Assembly (NCBI RefSeq): GCF_003546865.1
Contig: NZ_CP023434.1
Location: 62,001-126,000 of the forward strand
DNA from: Suicoccus acidiformans
GTDB taxonomy: Bacteria > Bacillota > Bacilli > Lactobacillales > Aerococcaceae
Length of the DNA stretch: 64,000 nucleotides
Reading direction: 5' to 3'
In this document: positions 44,643-53,799 of the stretch, piece by piece
Layout of the letters: the number at the start of each line of letters is the position of its first letter
Numbering within the stretch: the stretch's first letter is position 1
Translations under genes and position numbers: made by a program
Notes under the pieces: model-generated
Databases searched by the model: none
Told to the model about the DNA's origin: nothing
Seen by the model: the letters and a program-made list of their open reading frames with translations, nothing else

Positions 44643-44659
44643 TAGAAAGAGGGTATCGG

Positions 44660-45928
44660 ATGGCAGGTGCATTTGATTTATCAACTTTACTGAATAAAGA
44701 GGCTAAAGAACTTTATGCGTATGCTCGAGAACTGAATATTCCTGATTATAGCGAATTGAGCAAAAAGGAATTAGCACTTGCGATTAAGCGAACGCAAGAG
44801 GAGAAACAAGGCTTCTACCAGGTGGAAGGTATTCTTGAAGCGCCTCCAGGGCCAGAAAATTACGGCTTCATCCGTCCATTGAATTATTCGCCTTCACAAG
44901 AAGATGTGTATATTTCCAATTCACAAATCCGCCGTTTCAAATTAAGAAATGGAGACAAAATTGCTGGCCCAGCTCGTCCAGCCAAAGAAGGCGAACGCTA
45001 TCCGAGCTTGATGCAAATCTCGACGGTAAACGGTGAAGATCCCGATGCCGCTCAAGGACGCGATCACTTTCCGAGTTTGACGCCGCTTTATCCAGATGAA
45101 CAAATTCAATTATCCCATGGCCAAAGTCGAATCGCCAACCGAATGATTGACATCATTTCGCCAATTGGCTTTGGTCAAAGGGGCTTAATCGTTGCCCCGC
45201 CAAAGGCAGGTAAGACAACAATTCTCAAAGATATTGCCAATGGTATCTCAGCGAATTATCCCAATGCAGAATTGCTTATTCTCTTAATTGATGAAAGGCC
45301 AGAAGAAGTAACGGATATTGAACGCAGTGTGTCTGGGGATGTTGTCAGCTCCACCTTTGACCAAAAACCAGATAATCATATTCGGGTTGCCAATCTTGTG
45401 CTTAATCGGGCAATGCGTCTTGTTGAAGCGTCTAAAGATGTGATTATTCTCTTGGACAGTATTACGCGTTTGGCGCGAGCTTATAATTTAGTGGTTAAAC
45501 CAAGTGGGCGAACTTTAAGTGGCGGTTTGGATCCCGCAGCTTTCTATTTCCCCAAACGTTTTTTTGGGGCTGCCCGTAATATTGAAAATGGCGGCTCCTT
45601 AACCATTCTAGCCACCGCTCTATCTGAGACAGGGAGCCGGATGGATGAGATGATTTATGAGGAATTTAAAGGGACTGGGAATATGGAGTTACATTTGTCA
45701 AGATCACTAGCAGAGCGCCGTATTTTCCCTGCGATTGATATTAAGCAATCTGGTACACGTAAGGAAGAATTATTGTTAAGCGAGACGGAGTTAGAGAATA
45801 TGTGGCAATTGCGTAAATGGATGGGTGAAGATACCTTGCAGTATACAGACCAATTCATTCAACTTATGTCACATACGAAGGATAACACGGAATTTTTCGA
45901 ACAACTTCAAAAGGCGGCCCAAAGGTAG
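44660..45928 (+). CDS. rho: Transcription termination factor Rho
   Basis: Hexameric RNA helicase (422 aa). The N-terminal helical domain (about 1-50) is followed by the RNA-binding cold-shock domain with [14 protein letters not shown]. Walker A is PPKAGKTT, Walker B is [13 protein letters not shown], and the Q-loop/R-loop segments [11 protein letters not shown] and GGLDPAA follow. It lacks the long N-terminal insertion seen in some bacteria. It overlaps no gene; 17 bp separate it from murA. Confidence 0.97.
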   Translation: MAGAFDLSTLLNKEAKELYAYARELNIPDYSELSKKELALAIKRTQEEKQGFYQVEGILEAPPGPENYGFIRPLNYSPSQEDVYISNSQIRRFKLRNGDKIAGPARPAKEGERYPSLMQISTVNGEDPDAAQGRDHFPSLTPLYPDEQIQLSHGQSRIANRMIDIISPIGFGQRGLIVAPPKAGKTTILKDIANGISANYPNAELLILLIDERPEEVTDIERSVSGDVVSSTFDQKPDNHIRVANLVLNRAMRLVEASKDVIILLDSITRLARAYNLVVKPSGRTLSGGLDPAAFYFPKRFFGAARNIENGGSLTILATALSETGSRMDEMIYEEFKGTGNMELHLSRSLAERRIFPAIDIKQSGTRKEELLLSETELENMWQLRKWMGEDTLQYTDQFIQLMSHTKDNTEFFEQLQKAAQR

Positions 45929-45946
45929 TCAGAAGGAAGGGTTAAC

Positions 45947-46405
45947 ATGGCGAAGAAGCCAGCAAAAACAAATGTGATGCGTCTTCTCGATCAGCATAAA
46001 ATTAACTATGTCCCACATGAATGGGTACAAAGCGATGAGATTCAAGGTAGTACAACACCAATTTATAAGACATTGGTTACCGTGGGTAAATCCAAAGATC
46101 ATTATGTCTTCGTGGTGCCGGTCGAGCGTTCTTTAGATTTGAAGAAGGCGGCCGAAGCTGTCGGTGAGAAGAATATACATATGATTAAGGAAAAGGAATT
46201 GGAACCTTTGACCGGATATGTGCATGGAGGTTGCTCACCCATTGGTATGAAGAAGCAATTCCCCACAAGCATCGATGCCTCAGCCAAGGCCCACGATACA
46301 ATTATCTTCTCTGCAGGCAAGGTGGGTGTCTCGGTTGAAGTGAATCCTTTGGAACTTAAAGAATTATTGGACTTTCAATTTTATGACGTTAGTACAGAGG
46401 AGTGA
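45947..46405 (+). CDS. ybaK: Cys-tRNA(Pro)/Cys-tRNA(Cys) deacylase, YbaK/EbsC family
   Basis: Editing enzyme (152 aa) that removes wrongly attached cysteine from tRNA-Pro. Typical segments are TNVMRLLDQHKINY, YKTLVTVG, VFVVPVERSLDLKKAAEA and GGCSPIGMKKQFPT. The start follows GAAGG by 8 nt. It is part of the murA-rho operon. Confidence 0.92.
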   Translation: MAKKPAKTNVMRLLDQHKINYVPHEWVQSDEIQGSTTPIYKTLVTVGKSKDHYVFVVPVERSLDLKKAAEAVGEKNIHMIKEKELEPLTGYVHGGCSPIGMKKQFPTSIDASAKAHDTIIFSAGKVGVSVEVNPLELKELLDFQFYDVSTEE

Positions 46406-46410
46406 GAGAA

Positions 46411-46638
46411 ATGTCAGACTTTAAGTATGAAATAGTAGAATCTTACGGTAAATTATCGGAGAACGCGAAAGGCTGGACGAGAATGTTGCATAAAATTAGC
46501 TGGAATGATCGTCCTGCTAAATATGATATTCGCGATTGGGCACCGGACGAAACGAAGATGGGCAAGGGACTGACGTTTACAACAGAGGAACTGCGTGAAT
46601 TACGCACAATCTTAAATAAAATGGATTTGGATGAATAG
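46411..46638 (+). CDS. PC4/YdbC-family ssDNA-binding protein
   Basis: The 75-aa protein of the YdbC family has a PC4-like fold that binds single-stranded DNA or RNA. The pattern GWTRMLHKISWNDRPAKYDIRDWAP with GKGLTFTTEELREL is diagnostic. I chose the ATG at 46411, 8 nt after GAGGAG; an in-frame GTG at 46402 overlaps the ybaK stop. It is the last gene of the operon. Confidence 0.88.
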   Translation: MSDFKYEIVESYGKLSENAKGWTRMLHKISWNDRPAKYDIRDWAPDETKMGKGLTFTTEELRELRTILNKMDLDE

Positions 46639-46641
46639 TAG

Positions 46642-46690
46642 AAACGCCTTAAGTGGATTCATATGAATCTTACTTAAGGCGTTTGGTTAT
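46642..46690 (+). terminator. Terminator of the murA-rho operon
   Basis: AAACGCCTTAAGT and ACTTAAGGCGTTT form a perfect outer stem, with an inner GATTCATATGAATC hairpin, followed by GGTTATATT. Confidence 0.85.
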
Positions 46691-46845
46691 ATTACGGAAG
46701 TTTGATATGATTGGATTTTTCAAGAGATTATTTTCAGTATAGGTTGTATAATTTTACAAGGCAGGTCAGTGTTATAAATATTTTTTGAAAGGTAAAGTTC
46801 ACCTTATATTCACAAAATTGCACAAACAAATAATTTACGGAATAA

Positions 46846-47136
46846 TTCGGAAGATTCTCCCGCAAGAACAGGATGATCTGGCGTATATTCGAGCCTCGGA
46901 GTGTAACTAATGAGACTATTGCTGTTTTAGCAATTTACAGCCTTACAAGCGTAGCGAAGTGAAGCGATTTAGGCTCTAAGTTTCGGCGTCGCCTACACAC
47001 TTGAGTGTCTTAGCAAGCAAAGACGAAAGCTCCTTGCCAAGCAAGAGCTGGAGTCTGCTATGGGCCTCTTCGAAGCGGTCTTTGCTGAGTTCGAGTCCTA
47101 AGTGCGTTAGAAGTTCTTGCAGGAAGAACTTCCGAA
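46846..47136. repeat. Long palindromic repeat, copy C (diverged)
   Basis: The outer arms TTCGGAAG..CGCAAGAAC (46846) and GTTCTTGCAGG..CTTCCGAA (to 47136) are inverted with a few mismatches. Just inside the left arm lies AGGATGATCTGGCGTATAT, close to the AGGATGACCTGRCACACAT of copies A and B. The interior is longer (about 240 bp), GC-richer than its surroundings and full of small hairpins (e.g. ATTGCT-GTTTT-AGCAAT). No gene is evident in 46691-47203. Confidence 0.6.
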
Positions 47137-47203
47137 TGATGGAGTAAATGTTTTTTAATTTCTTATGTTGTATAAAATAGGGGGAATTTAAGCTTTAATT
47201 AAT

Positions 47204-48295
47204 TTAATCAGCTAATTCATAATCTTCGTTTGTTAATTCGAAGGTATCTTGAAGACCCTTGGATAAATAGACTTTATGGTCGTGATCGATGTAGACTACT
47301 TCATAGCCGTCCTTTTGATCGATGAGCTGGATGCCTTCTTCAATGCCTATCAGGAATAAGGCCGTAGAATAGGCATCTCCTTCAAAGGAGGTTGGGGCGA
47401 ATACGGTTACGCTGGATACTTCATTTTCTAGAGGGTAGCCAGTACGTGGATCCATAATATGGTGATAACGTTTGCCGTCTTGTTCTAAATAGCGCTCATA
47501 AATGCCCGAAGTGACAATAGCACTTTCCTCGGCACGCTGAGTTCCTACAATGGCTCCTCGATTTAAGTCGGGGTCTTGTACGCCGACGTTCCAACCATCT
47601 GCATGATTAGGGTTAGAGCCAAGAACGACAACGTTTCCGCCTAAATTGATAATGGCAGTTGTAATACCATGATTTTTGAGGATTTGAGCGACACCACTAC
47701 CGATGTATCCTTTAGAGATTCCTCCCAACTCGAGCGCCATGCCCGCTTCTTCTAAGAAAACGGTTTGCTCTTCTGGATTCAGCTGGATTTTACGGTAGTC
47801 AATGCGCTCTAAGGCATCTTGAATTTCTGCTGCCTCAGGTACGCGAGCATTCTCCGAACCGATTTGCCATAAATTTGTCAAGGCACCAATCGATATATCG
47901 AATAAGCCATCGCTTTCTTGAGCAATTTCTATAGCGCGTTCAATGATTTCATAGGTTTCAGGGGCTACGTGAACTGGTTCCTTTCCGGCGGCTTGATTGA
48001 TTTGATAGACATCGGATTCTTTAAGTTGTGTCGTCAAGAGTTTCTCCATATCAGCCATATAGGTGAAAGCTTCATCCAAGGCGGCATCTACTTGATCACC
48101 TTGGTGGTATATTTGAATTTGAACAGCTGTATGTAGCATGGCTTCAGCCCTAGTAACCGGCTCTTCACTTACTTGAAGCGCCTCAACTTGTGCTTGACCT
48201 TCTTGAGTAGGGTTACTTGCCCAAACAGGTTGAGTTGGTAGAACAGAGCACGTCAATAAAGCTAAAAGGGAACATTTCAATAATTTTCTATTCAT
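47204..48295 (-). CDS. apbE: Exported FAD:protein FMN transferase ApbE
   Basis: Flavin transferase (363 aa) that attaches FMN through a phosphoester bond to Thr/Ser of target proteins outside the membrane. Family segments are ELGGISKGYIGSGVA, AIINLGGNVVVLGS, HHIMDPRTGYP and EGDAYSTALFL. The signal peptide ends VWAS. The Cys in LLTCSV is not in a convincing lipobox (Thr at -1). The likely target is the FMN-binding fumarate-reductase-like protein at 54917, which has the acceptor motif SGATVS. In many Firmicutes the two are adjacent; here 6.6 kb and an IS lie between. Confidence 0.92.
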   Translation of the reverse strand: MNRKLLKCSLLALLTCSVLPTQPVWASNPTQEGQAQVEALQVSEEPVTRAEAMLHTAVQIQIYHQGDQVDAALDEAFTYMADMEKLLTTQLKESDVYQINQAAGKEPVHVAPETYEIIERAIEIAQESDGLFDISIGALTNLWQIGSENARVPEAAEIQDALERIDYRKIQLNPEEQTVFLEEAGMALELGGISKGYIGSGVAQILKNHGITTAIINLGGNVVVLGSNPNHADGWNVGVQDPDLNRGAIVGTQRAEESAIVTSGIYERYLEQDGKRYHHIMDPRTGYPLENEVSSVTVFAPTSFEGDAYSTALFLIGIEEGIQLIDQKDGYEVVYIDHDHKVYLSKGLQDTFELTNEDYELAD

Positions 48296-48405
48296 GTAAT
48301 TCTCCTATGTTCTATTGTTCAATTTATAACAAAAGATATGTAGATAAAGTATAACGAAATTGAGGCAGAAGTTCAACGAGTTAGCAGAAAAATCCCAAAA
48401 GATGA

Positions 48406-48500
48406 TTGCAATCTTCTGGTAAACGTGCTATGATTCTTGTGTTGCTTTTTAGCAGGAATAACTGTAGATTAGCACATAATCTACGGCAGAAAGGGAGATT
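48406..48500 (+). promoter_or_regulatory. rpmE2 promoter and leader hairpin
   Basis: TTGCAA (48406) and TATGAT (48429), 17 bp apart, make a good promoter. The leader contains GTAGATT/AATCTAC (about 48463-48484) just before AAAGGGAG; L31 mRNA leaders in Firmicutes are often autoregulatory, so this may be one. Confidence 0.6.
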
Positions 48501-48506
48501 CTAGAT

Positions 48507-48767
48507 ATGAAACAAGGTATTCATCCAGATTATCATACAGTCGTATTTAGAGATACTTCTACCGGCTATGAATTTTTATCAGGTTCTACAAGAACTTCTG
48601 AAGAGACTGTTGAATGGAAAGATGGCAACACGTATCCATTGATTCGTGTGGAAATTTCATCTGATTCACATCCATTCTACACAGGTCGCCAAAAATTCAC
48701 GCAAGCCGATGGACGTGTCGACCGCTTCAACAAGAAGTACGGCTTTGCATCAAAGACAGAAGAATAA
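48507..48767 (+). CDS. rpmE2: Ribosomal protein bL31 type B
   Basis: The 86-aa L31 of the zinc-free type lacks the CxxC pair of type [21 protein letters not shown] and [10 protein letters not shown] are typical. It is used when zinc is scarce, or as the only L31 in some Lactobacillales. A 50S subunit protein. It follows rho in the usual Firmicute order, with apbE inserted on the other strand. Confidence 0.96.
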   Translation: MKQGIHPDYHTVVFRDTSTGYEFLSGSTRTSEETVEWKDGNTYPLIRVEISSDSHPFYTGRQKFTQADGRVDRFNKKYGFASKTEE

Positions 48768-48854
48768 TTTTATACTATTGCAACAGTATAAGAAAAGCCT
48801 TTGAGCCGACCCCCAAAAGTTAGACCAAAAAATCTAACTTTTGGGGGTATTTTT

Positions 48855-49403
48855 ATGACCAAGTATAGTTTAGAAACGAAACTTCAAATTGTTACTGACT
48901 ACGAAGCTGGAAAAGGCGGATTTAGGACTTTAGCGAAAAAATATCAAATCGCTCAGTCAATAGTGAAACGATGGATCCATAATTATCAAGATTTCGGCTT
49001 AGAAGGCCTTCAAGTTAAGTCAACAAGACAGTCTTATCCTTTAGAAACCAAGCTATATGCGATAGAATTGTACTTAACTACAGAATTAAGCTATCGCGAA
49101 GTCGGTATCCAATTAGGGATCAATAATCCAAGCTTAATCGCAAATTGGATGCGAGCCTTTAAGGAAGACGGTATTGATGGCTTATCTAGACCAATAGGGA
49201 GGCCAACTACCATGTCTAATTCACAGAAAAAGAATCCACAAAATCCCAAAAAGACGCCTTTACCGAGTGATCCAGATGCCTTAAAGGAAATCATTAAAGA
49301 ACAAGAAGAACGCATTCAAATGCTAGATATTGAGAATAAATTTTTAAAGGAATTGAGGAGGTTGCGGGAAGCAGACAAGCGGCAACACGACAACAAGAAG
49401 TGA
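48855..49403 (+). CDS. IS150-like transposase OrfA
   Basis: DNA-binding subunit (182 aa) with two helix-turn-helix units (SLETKLQIVTDYEAG..SIVKRWIHNYQ and TELSYREVGIQLGINNPSLIANWM) and a C-terminal coiled coil (LKEIIKEQEERIQMLDIENKF). I took the ATG at 48855 rather than an upstream TTG inside the inverted repeat. Confidence 0.88.
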   Translation: MTKYSLETKLQIVTDYEAGKGGFRTLAKKYQIAQSIVKRWIHNYQDFGLEGLQVKSTRQSYPLETKLYAIELYLTTELSYREVGIQLGINNPSLIANWMRAFKEDGIDGLSRPIGRPTTMSNSQKKNPQNPKKTPLPSDPDALKEIIKEQEERIQMLDIENKFLKELRRLREADKRQHDNKK

Positions 49404-50293
49404 TGGCCATCCGTAATCTCCATGAGTCTACAGAGTATTCTTTGACGCTGATACTGAAGACTTTAGATTTTCCTAAGGCAACCTATTATTATCAATTAGA
49501 GTGTTTGAATAGACCCAATAAAGACGAAGCATTAAAAGAAGAAATTCTTGATATTCGTCAAGCACATGAAAACTACGGTTATCGCCGTGTTCATGCGGAG
49601 TTACGTCGTCGTGGTTATACCGTCAATAAGAAAAAAGTTCAACGATTGATGAAAGAAATGAATCTACAAGTGACCTCATTTACTCGAAAATCACGGAAAT
49701 ACAACTCCTATCAAGGTGATATTGGTGAGAAAGCACCTAACCGCTTAAATCGTAGATTTACAAGTTCTATTCCACACCAAAAAATTGTGACGGATACAAC
49801 GGAGTTCCATTATTATGAAGCTGATGATTCAGGACAGTATCAATTGAAAAAGTTGTATTTAGATCCCTTTATTGACTTGTTTAATCTGGAAGTCATTAGC
49901 TATAAAATCTCAAAACAACCTAATAAGGAAAGTATGATGGAAGCCTTCGAAGAAGCCGTTGAAGCTACAAAAGATTGCCAATTTAGACGAACCTTTCATT
50001 CGGACCAAGGCTGGGCTTATCAAATGAACGACTATCAACAATTATTGAAAGATCATCAGATTTTCCAGAGTATGTCCCGAAAGGGAAATTGTTTAGATAA
50101 TGCGCCGATGGAGAACTTCTTCGGCATCATGAAACAAGAAATGTTTTATGGGAAAGTTTATCGTAGCCGTAGGGAACTGGAACAAGCTATCCACGACTAT
50201 ATTCGTTACTACAATGAAGATAGGATTAAAGAGAAATTAGGCTATTTAAGTCCTATTGAATACAGACAACAACAATTACTTTTAAGTGCCTAA
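49400..50293 (+). CDS. IS150-like transposase OrfB
   Basis: Catalytic subunit (297 aa) with an rve integrase core. DDE residues are in VTDTTEF, HSDQGWAYQ and the Glu of CLDNAPMENFFGIMK. It begins with GTG/ATG overlapping the orfA stop (GTGATG), so it may be made by re-initiation or by a -1 frameshift as in other IS3 elements. The frame is intact. Confidence 0.9.
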   Translation: MMAIRNLHESTEYSLTLILKTLDFPKATYYYQLECLNRPNKDEALKEEILDIRQAHENYGYRRVHAELRRRGYTVNKKKVQRLMKEMNLQVTSFTRKSRKYNSYQGDIGEKAPNRLNRRFTSSIPHQKIVTDTTEFHYYEADDSGQYQLKKLYLDPFIDLFNLEVISYKISKQPNKESMMEAFEEAVEATKDCQFRRTFHSDQGWAYQMNDYQQLLKDHQIFQSMSRKGNCLDNAPMENFFGIMKQEMFYGKVYRSRRELEQAIHDYIRYYNEDRIKEKLGYLSPIEYRQQQLLLSA

Positions 50294-50295
50294 AC

Positions 50296-50455
50296 ATGTC
50301 GCAAATCACCTAACCTCAATGGTTTCACAAACCATCCAGACTTATCAAGAGCCGCTTCGCTCTTCCTCTTGACAAGCTTGGATGTCTGATGAGATGTTTT
50401 GGTTAGGTCAATTAGCAGCTTCTCTGTTCTTGCGAAATCGGTCACCTTGAAGCAA
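50296..50455. repeat. Nested palindrome inside the right part of the IS
   Basis: ACCTAACC (50308) pairs with GGTTAGGT (50401), CATCCAGAC with GTCTGATG-flanked AGCTTGGATG, and TCAAGAG with CTCTTGA. The region between orfB and the right inverted repeat therefore folds into one long hairpin. IS3 elements normally have little sequence here, so it may be a separate small element that landed in the IS. Confidence 0.45.
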
Positions 50456-50662
50456 CTTAAGTTTTATATCTTTATTGAATCTTTCAGAAACACAAAAAAG
50501 AGCTACCCATTATTGGGGTAACTCTTCATAAAATCTAGTCTAACTTTTTGGGGTCACTATACTTTCCCCAAGTGGGTTAGGCTTTTTTATTTGCAGTATA
50601 GTAAGGTATGGCATTGTGCTTATGCTGTTTAATCAGAATGTTTACCAAGTGAAATAAAGATT

Positions 50663-50704
50663 AAATGCATCCAATCATTTTTGAAAAGAAGATTGGATGC
50701 ATTT
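50663..50704. terminator. Terminator after the deoxynucleoside kinase gene
   Basis: AAATGCATCCAATC and GATTGGATGCATTT form a perfect 14-bp stem with a 14-nt loop, 35 bp past the minus-strand stop. Confidence 0.8.
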
Positions 50705-50738
50705 CACGGATGGCATATAGTATTGGATTTCAATAAGC

Positions 50739-51392
50739 TTAGGTATCAGTACGCAAGGTGTCAAGGCTATGGTTTATTCTAGCCATGATGCAATCGATAT
50801 CTTCAGGTCGATGGATAAAATCATAATCATCAATATTAATGGGCAAGATGTGTTCTTTAGTGAAATGCTGTTGAATCCAATCATCATAGCCAGACCAAAG
50901 TGTATGATAGTAGTCGACTAGAGCATCATCTTGTTCGAAATCGCGCCCTCTTAAGCCAATCCTGTACATAATTGTCTCAAAACTTCCGTGTAAATAGACC
51001 AGTAAATCAGGCGTCTTGGTAGAGCTACTCGCTAAATCGGCTAAAGCATTGGCTAATAAGTCTTCATAGACCATAAATTCTAATTCAGAAATACGGCCGA
51101 GATCTTTGTTGGTCTTACAAAAGTACCAGTCTTCATAGATTGAACGGTCTAAGACATTATTTTCATGAGTGAGTGCCTGCTTGATTGAGCGATAGCGACT
51201 ACTTAGGAATGTCAGTTGAAGTAAGAAAGGATACCGCTTGGCTGCTTGGGCTTGCTCGTCTTCTTGATAGAATAAGGGAAGCAAAGGATTATCATCAACA
51301 TTCTCATAGAACACTTCACTTCCGAGCCGTTGACCAATCAAGGTCGCCACAGTGGTTTTGCCAGCGCCAATCATTCCACCTACAACAATCAT
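50739..51392 (-). CDS. Deoxynucleoside kinase (dGK/dAK family)
   Basis: The 217-aa kinase phosphorylates deoxyadenosine or deoxyguanosine in nucleoside salvage. The P-loop is GGMIGAGKTT at the N-terminus, followed by FYENVDDNP; DRSIYEDWYF and the lid LRGRDFEQ are typical. The ATG at 51392 follows GGGAGGGG; upstream in-frame codons lack a ribosome site. Confidence 0.9.
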   Translation of the reverse strand: MIVVGGMIGAGKTTVATLIGQRLGSEVFYENVDDNPLLPLFYQEDEQAQAAKRYPFLLQLTFLSSRYRSIKQALTHENNVLDRSIYEDWYFCKTNKDLGRISELEFMVYEDLLANALADLASSSTKTPDLLVYLHGSFETIMYRIGLRGRDFEQDDALVDYYHTLWSGYDDWIQQHFTKEHILPINIDDYDFIHRPEDIDCIMARINHSLDTLRTDT

Positions 51393-51715
51393 TGTACCCC
51401 TCCCTTTCAGTTGGTATAAGCCAGTTATAATAAACTCAGACAAAAATTTCAAAGTTAACTCTATCATAAGTGAAGGTGGCAGACAAGCTAAAGTCATTCT
51501 CGTGTTATGGCAAGCAAATGAGATTTAGGCGAATATCGGAAGATATTTTTAGCAAATTATTAGAGCTCCGCTATAACAATCTTTGTAACCGCGAACAAGG
51601 GAGTTTTTTGTGAAATATTGCTGTATATGGTTTTACTTGTGAAGTCAATTTTGTTAGGGTGAAGACGTTAGATTAATCTGATCAAATGAAAGAGAGTGAA
51701 GAAAGGACTAGTATT
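51393..51715. other. Intergenic region before opuA
   Basis: No gene seen. A weak CTCC..GGAG stem before TTTTTTG at about 51607 may be a terminator or leader hairpin. I looked for a c-di-AMP (ydaO-type) riboswitch and did not find convincing core sequences. Confidence 0.4.
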
Positions 51716-52933
51716 GTGAGTAAATTAAGAGTCGAACACTTATCGAAAATATTCGGAGAGAATACCGAAAAAGCACTGGAGCTTGTGAAAGCCGGTGAAA
51801 GTAAAGAGAACATTCTACAGGAAACAGGAGCTACTGTAGGTGTGCGAGGAGCCACATTTGAGGTGGAAGAGGGTGAAATCTTCGTCATTATGGGTCTGTC
51901 TGGCAGTGGGAAATCTACCCTGGTCAGGATGTTAAATCGACTGATTGAACCGACCCATGGTTCTGTATATATTGATGGCGATGACATTACAGCAATGGAT
52001 GCCCAAGCTTTGCAGGATGTTCGACGCAAGAAAATCAGCATGGTCTTTCAAAATTTCGGCCTATTTCCACACCGAACAATATTAGAAAATACGGAATATG
52101 GTTTGGAAGTACAAGGCATTGAGAAAGCCCAAAGACAAGCTCGTGCAGAGAAGGCCCTAGATAACGCTGGCTTGTTAGCCTATAAAGATCAGTATCCTTC
52201 ACAACTTTCAGGTGGGATGCAACAGCGAGTAGGCTTAGCACGTGCTTTGACGAATGATCCGGAGATTTTATTGATGGACGAAGCATTCTCAGCCTTGGAT
52301 CCCCTGATTCGCCGGGATATGCAAGACGAATTGCTTGAAATGCAGAAAACAATGAACAAAACAATTATTTTTATCACGCATGATTTAAATGAGTCGTTAC
52401 GCTTAGGTGATCGCATCGCCATTATGAAAGATGGAGATGTTGTTCAAATCGGTACAGGTCAAGAGATTCTGGCCAATCCAGCTAATGATTATGTGAAGCG
52501 CTTTGTGGAGGATATTGACCGGACGAAAGTTTATACCGCGGAACATATTATGGAAGAACCACTTGCGACGACTTCACATCTATCGACGCCTGCTGAGGTA
52601 CGTGAGACGATGGAAACAGAAGGGATTGCTAACATTCTTGTGGTAGATCATGACGAGCAGCTGAAGGGCTATGTTACTTTAGATGATGTGACGGAATTAC
52701 ATACACGAGGAGCAACGGATATATCGGAGGCTGTTCAAGTCGGTGTACCAGAAGTTCCTGCTGATTTGCCAGTGGAAGAAATTTTCGATGTCATTCATAC
52801 AACGGAAACACCAGTGGCTGTGACGGACGATGATGGTGTTATTGAAGGGGTTATATCTAGAAGTAATGTCATCAGTGTCTTAAAGCGTGATGAGCAAACA
52901 GAAGACGAAATGGAGGTAAAAGCAGATGAATAG
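51716..52933 (+). CDS. opuAA: Glycine betaine/proline-type ABC ATPase with CBS pair
   Basis: ATPase of the OpuA/ProV osmoprotectant importer (405 aa). Features are an N-terminal KALELVKAGESKENIL helix typical of ProV, Walker A GLSGSGKST, Q-loop VFQNFGLFPHRT, signature LSGGMQQRVGLARA and Walker B ILLMDEAFSALDPLIR. Two CBS domains lie in the last 130 residues and would sense ionic strength or a nucleotide. The GTG start at 51716 follows AAAGGA by 8 nt. It overlaps the permease gene by 8 nt. Confidence 0.92.
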   Translation: MSKLRVEHLSKIFGENTEKALELVKAGESKENILQETGATVGVRGATFEVEEGEIFVIMGLSGSGKSTLVRMLNRLIEPTHGSVYIDGDDITAMDAQALQDVRRKKISMVFQNFGLFPHRTILENTEYGLEVQGIEKAQRQARAEKALDNAGLLAYKDQYPSQLSGGMQQRVGLARALTNDPEILLMDEAFSALDPLIRRDMQDELLEMQKTMNKTIIFITHDLNESLRLGDRIAIMKDGDVVQIGTGQEILANPANDYVKRFVEDIDRTKVYTAEHIMEEPLATTSHLSTPAEVRETMETEGIANILVVDHDEQLKGYVTLDDVTELHTRGATDISEAVQVGVPEVPADLPVEEIFDVIHTTETPVAVTDDDGVIEGVISRSNVISVLKRDEQTEDEMEVKADE

Positions 52934-53783
52934 TTTACTGGACTATTTTCCGACCTTGCCGGTAAGTCAATGGATTAGTCAAATCATCCAATGGTTAACG
53001 ACTCACTTATCTGGTTTCTTTGAAGCACTTCAAACAGGCGGGCAGTCTCTGATGGATGCAATGACAGATTTACTGCTCTTCTTGCCACCCTTAGTGATTA
53101 TTGTCCTAGCAATGGTTCTGGCTTTCTACTTAAGTGGCAAGCGTTATGGACTGGCAGTATTCACTGGCTTAGGTTTATGCTATATCCAAAATCAAGGCTT
53201 ATGGGAAGATTTGATGTATACCTTAACGTTGGTAATTTTGGCAAGTGTCATTTCAATTATTATCGGTGTTCCGTTAGGTATTTGGATGGCGAAAAGAGAC
53301 CGGGCCAATCAAATCTTGCAACCGATTCTTGATTTTATGCAGACGATGCCGGCTTTTGTCTACTTAATCCCAGCTGTTGCCTTCTTTGGTATCGGTATGG
53401 TTCCAGGAGTCTTTGCGTCAGTCATCTTTGCCCTGCCGCCTACCGTGCGCTTTACAAATCTTGGTTTACGTCAAGTGCCTGAAGAGATGATTGAAGCAGC
53501 GGAAGCCTTTGGAAGTACCTCATGGCAGAAATTATTTAAGGTAGAATTACCTTTAGCCAAAGGGACCTTGATGGCAGGCGTGAATCAGACCATTATGCTA
53601 GCCTTATCGATGGTGGTCATTGCTTCGATGATTGGTGCGCCAGGCTTAGGTTCGAACGTCTTAACTGCCTTACAAAGGGCTGATGTTGGTTCAGGCTTTG
53701 TTTCTGGTTTAGCTCTAGTAGTCTTGGCGATTATACTTGACCGCTTTATGCAAGCAGGTACGAAGCAACAGAACCAATCTTAG
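52926..53783 (+). CDS. opuAB: Glycine betaine ABC permease
   Basis: ProW/OpuAB-type permease (285 aa). After an N-terminal amphipathic part there are about six helices, with the EAA loop EEMIEAAEAFGSTSWQKLFKVELP at about residue 190 and the family signature QTMPAFVYLIPAVAFFGIG. Unlike lactococcal OpuABC, the binding protein is not fused to the permease but encoded separately downstream. Confidence 0.93.
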   Translation: MNSLLDYFPTLPVSQWISQIIQWLTTHLSGFFEALQTGGQSLMDAMTDLLLFLPPLVIIVLAMVLAFYLSGKRYGLAVFTGLGLCYIQNQGLWEDLMYTLTLVILASVISIIIGVPLGIWMAKRDRANQILQPILDFMQTMPAFVYLIPAVAFFGIGMVPGVFASVIFALPPTVRFTNLGLRQVPEEMIEAAEAFGSTSWQKLFKVELPLAKGTLMAGVNQTIMLALSMVVIASMIGAPGLGSNVLTALQRADVGSGFVSGLALVVLAIILDRFMQAGTKQQNQS

Positions 53784-53799
53784 GAAAAGGGTGCAAATA

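Larger units (their letters stand above)
48808..50555 (+). mobile_element. IS3-family (IS150-like) insertion sequence
   Basis: The ends are imperfect inverted repeats: GACCCCCAAAAGTTAGA on the left and TCTAACTTTTTGGGGTC-like on the right (to about 50555). It carries two overlapping frames, orfA and orfB. I find no clear target duplication. It sits right after rpmE2: AAAAGCCT on the left and AGGCTTTTTT on the right (50568-50588) look like halves of the original rpmE2 terminator split by the insertion. Confidence 0.8.

Noticed and set aside
47204-48295. ApbE as a lipoprotein because of LLTCS in its signal peptide
   Set aside because: Thr at position -1 is not accepted in the usual lipobox, and a good signal peptidase I site (VWAS) follows.
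48801-48854. Upstream TTG start for OrfA
   Set aside because: It begins outside or inside the terminal inverted repeat and lacks a ribosome site; the ATG at 48855 gives the normal N-terminus.
50296-50455. Hairpin in the IS150-like element as a fourth copy of the AGGATGACCTG repeat
   Set aside because: Only CGCAAGAACAG is shared with copy C, on the opposite strand; the 19-nt core is missing.
51393-51715. c-di-AMP riboswitch before opuA
   Set aside because: Expected from known opuA regulation in other Firmicutes, but the conserved ydaO core segments are not recognisable.
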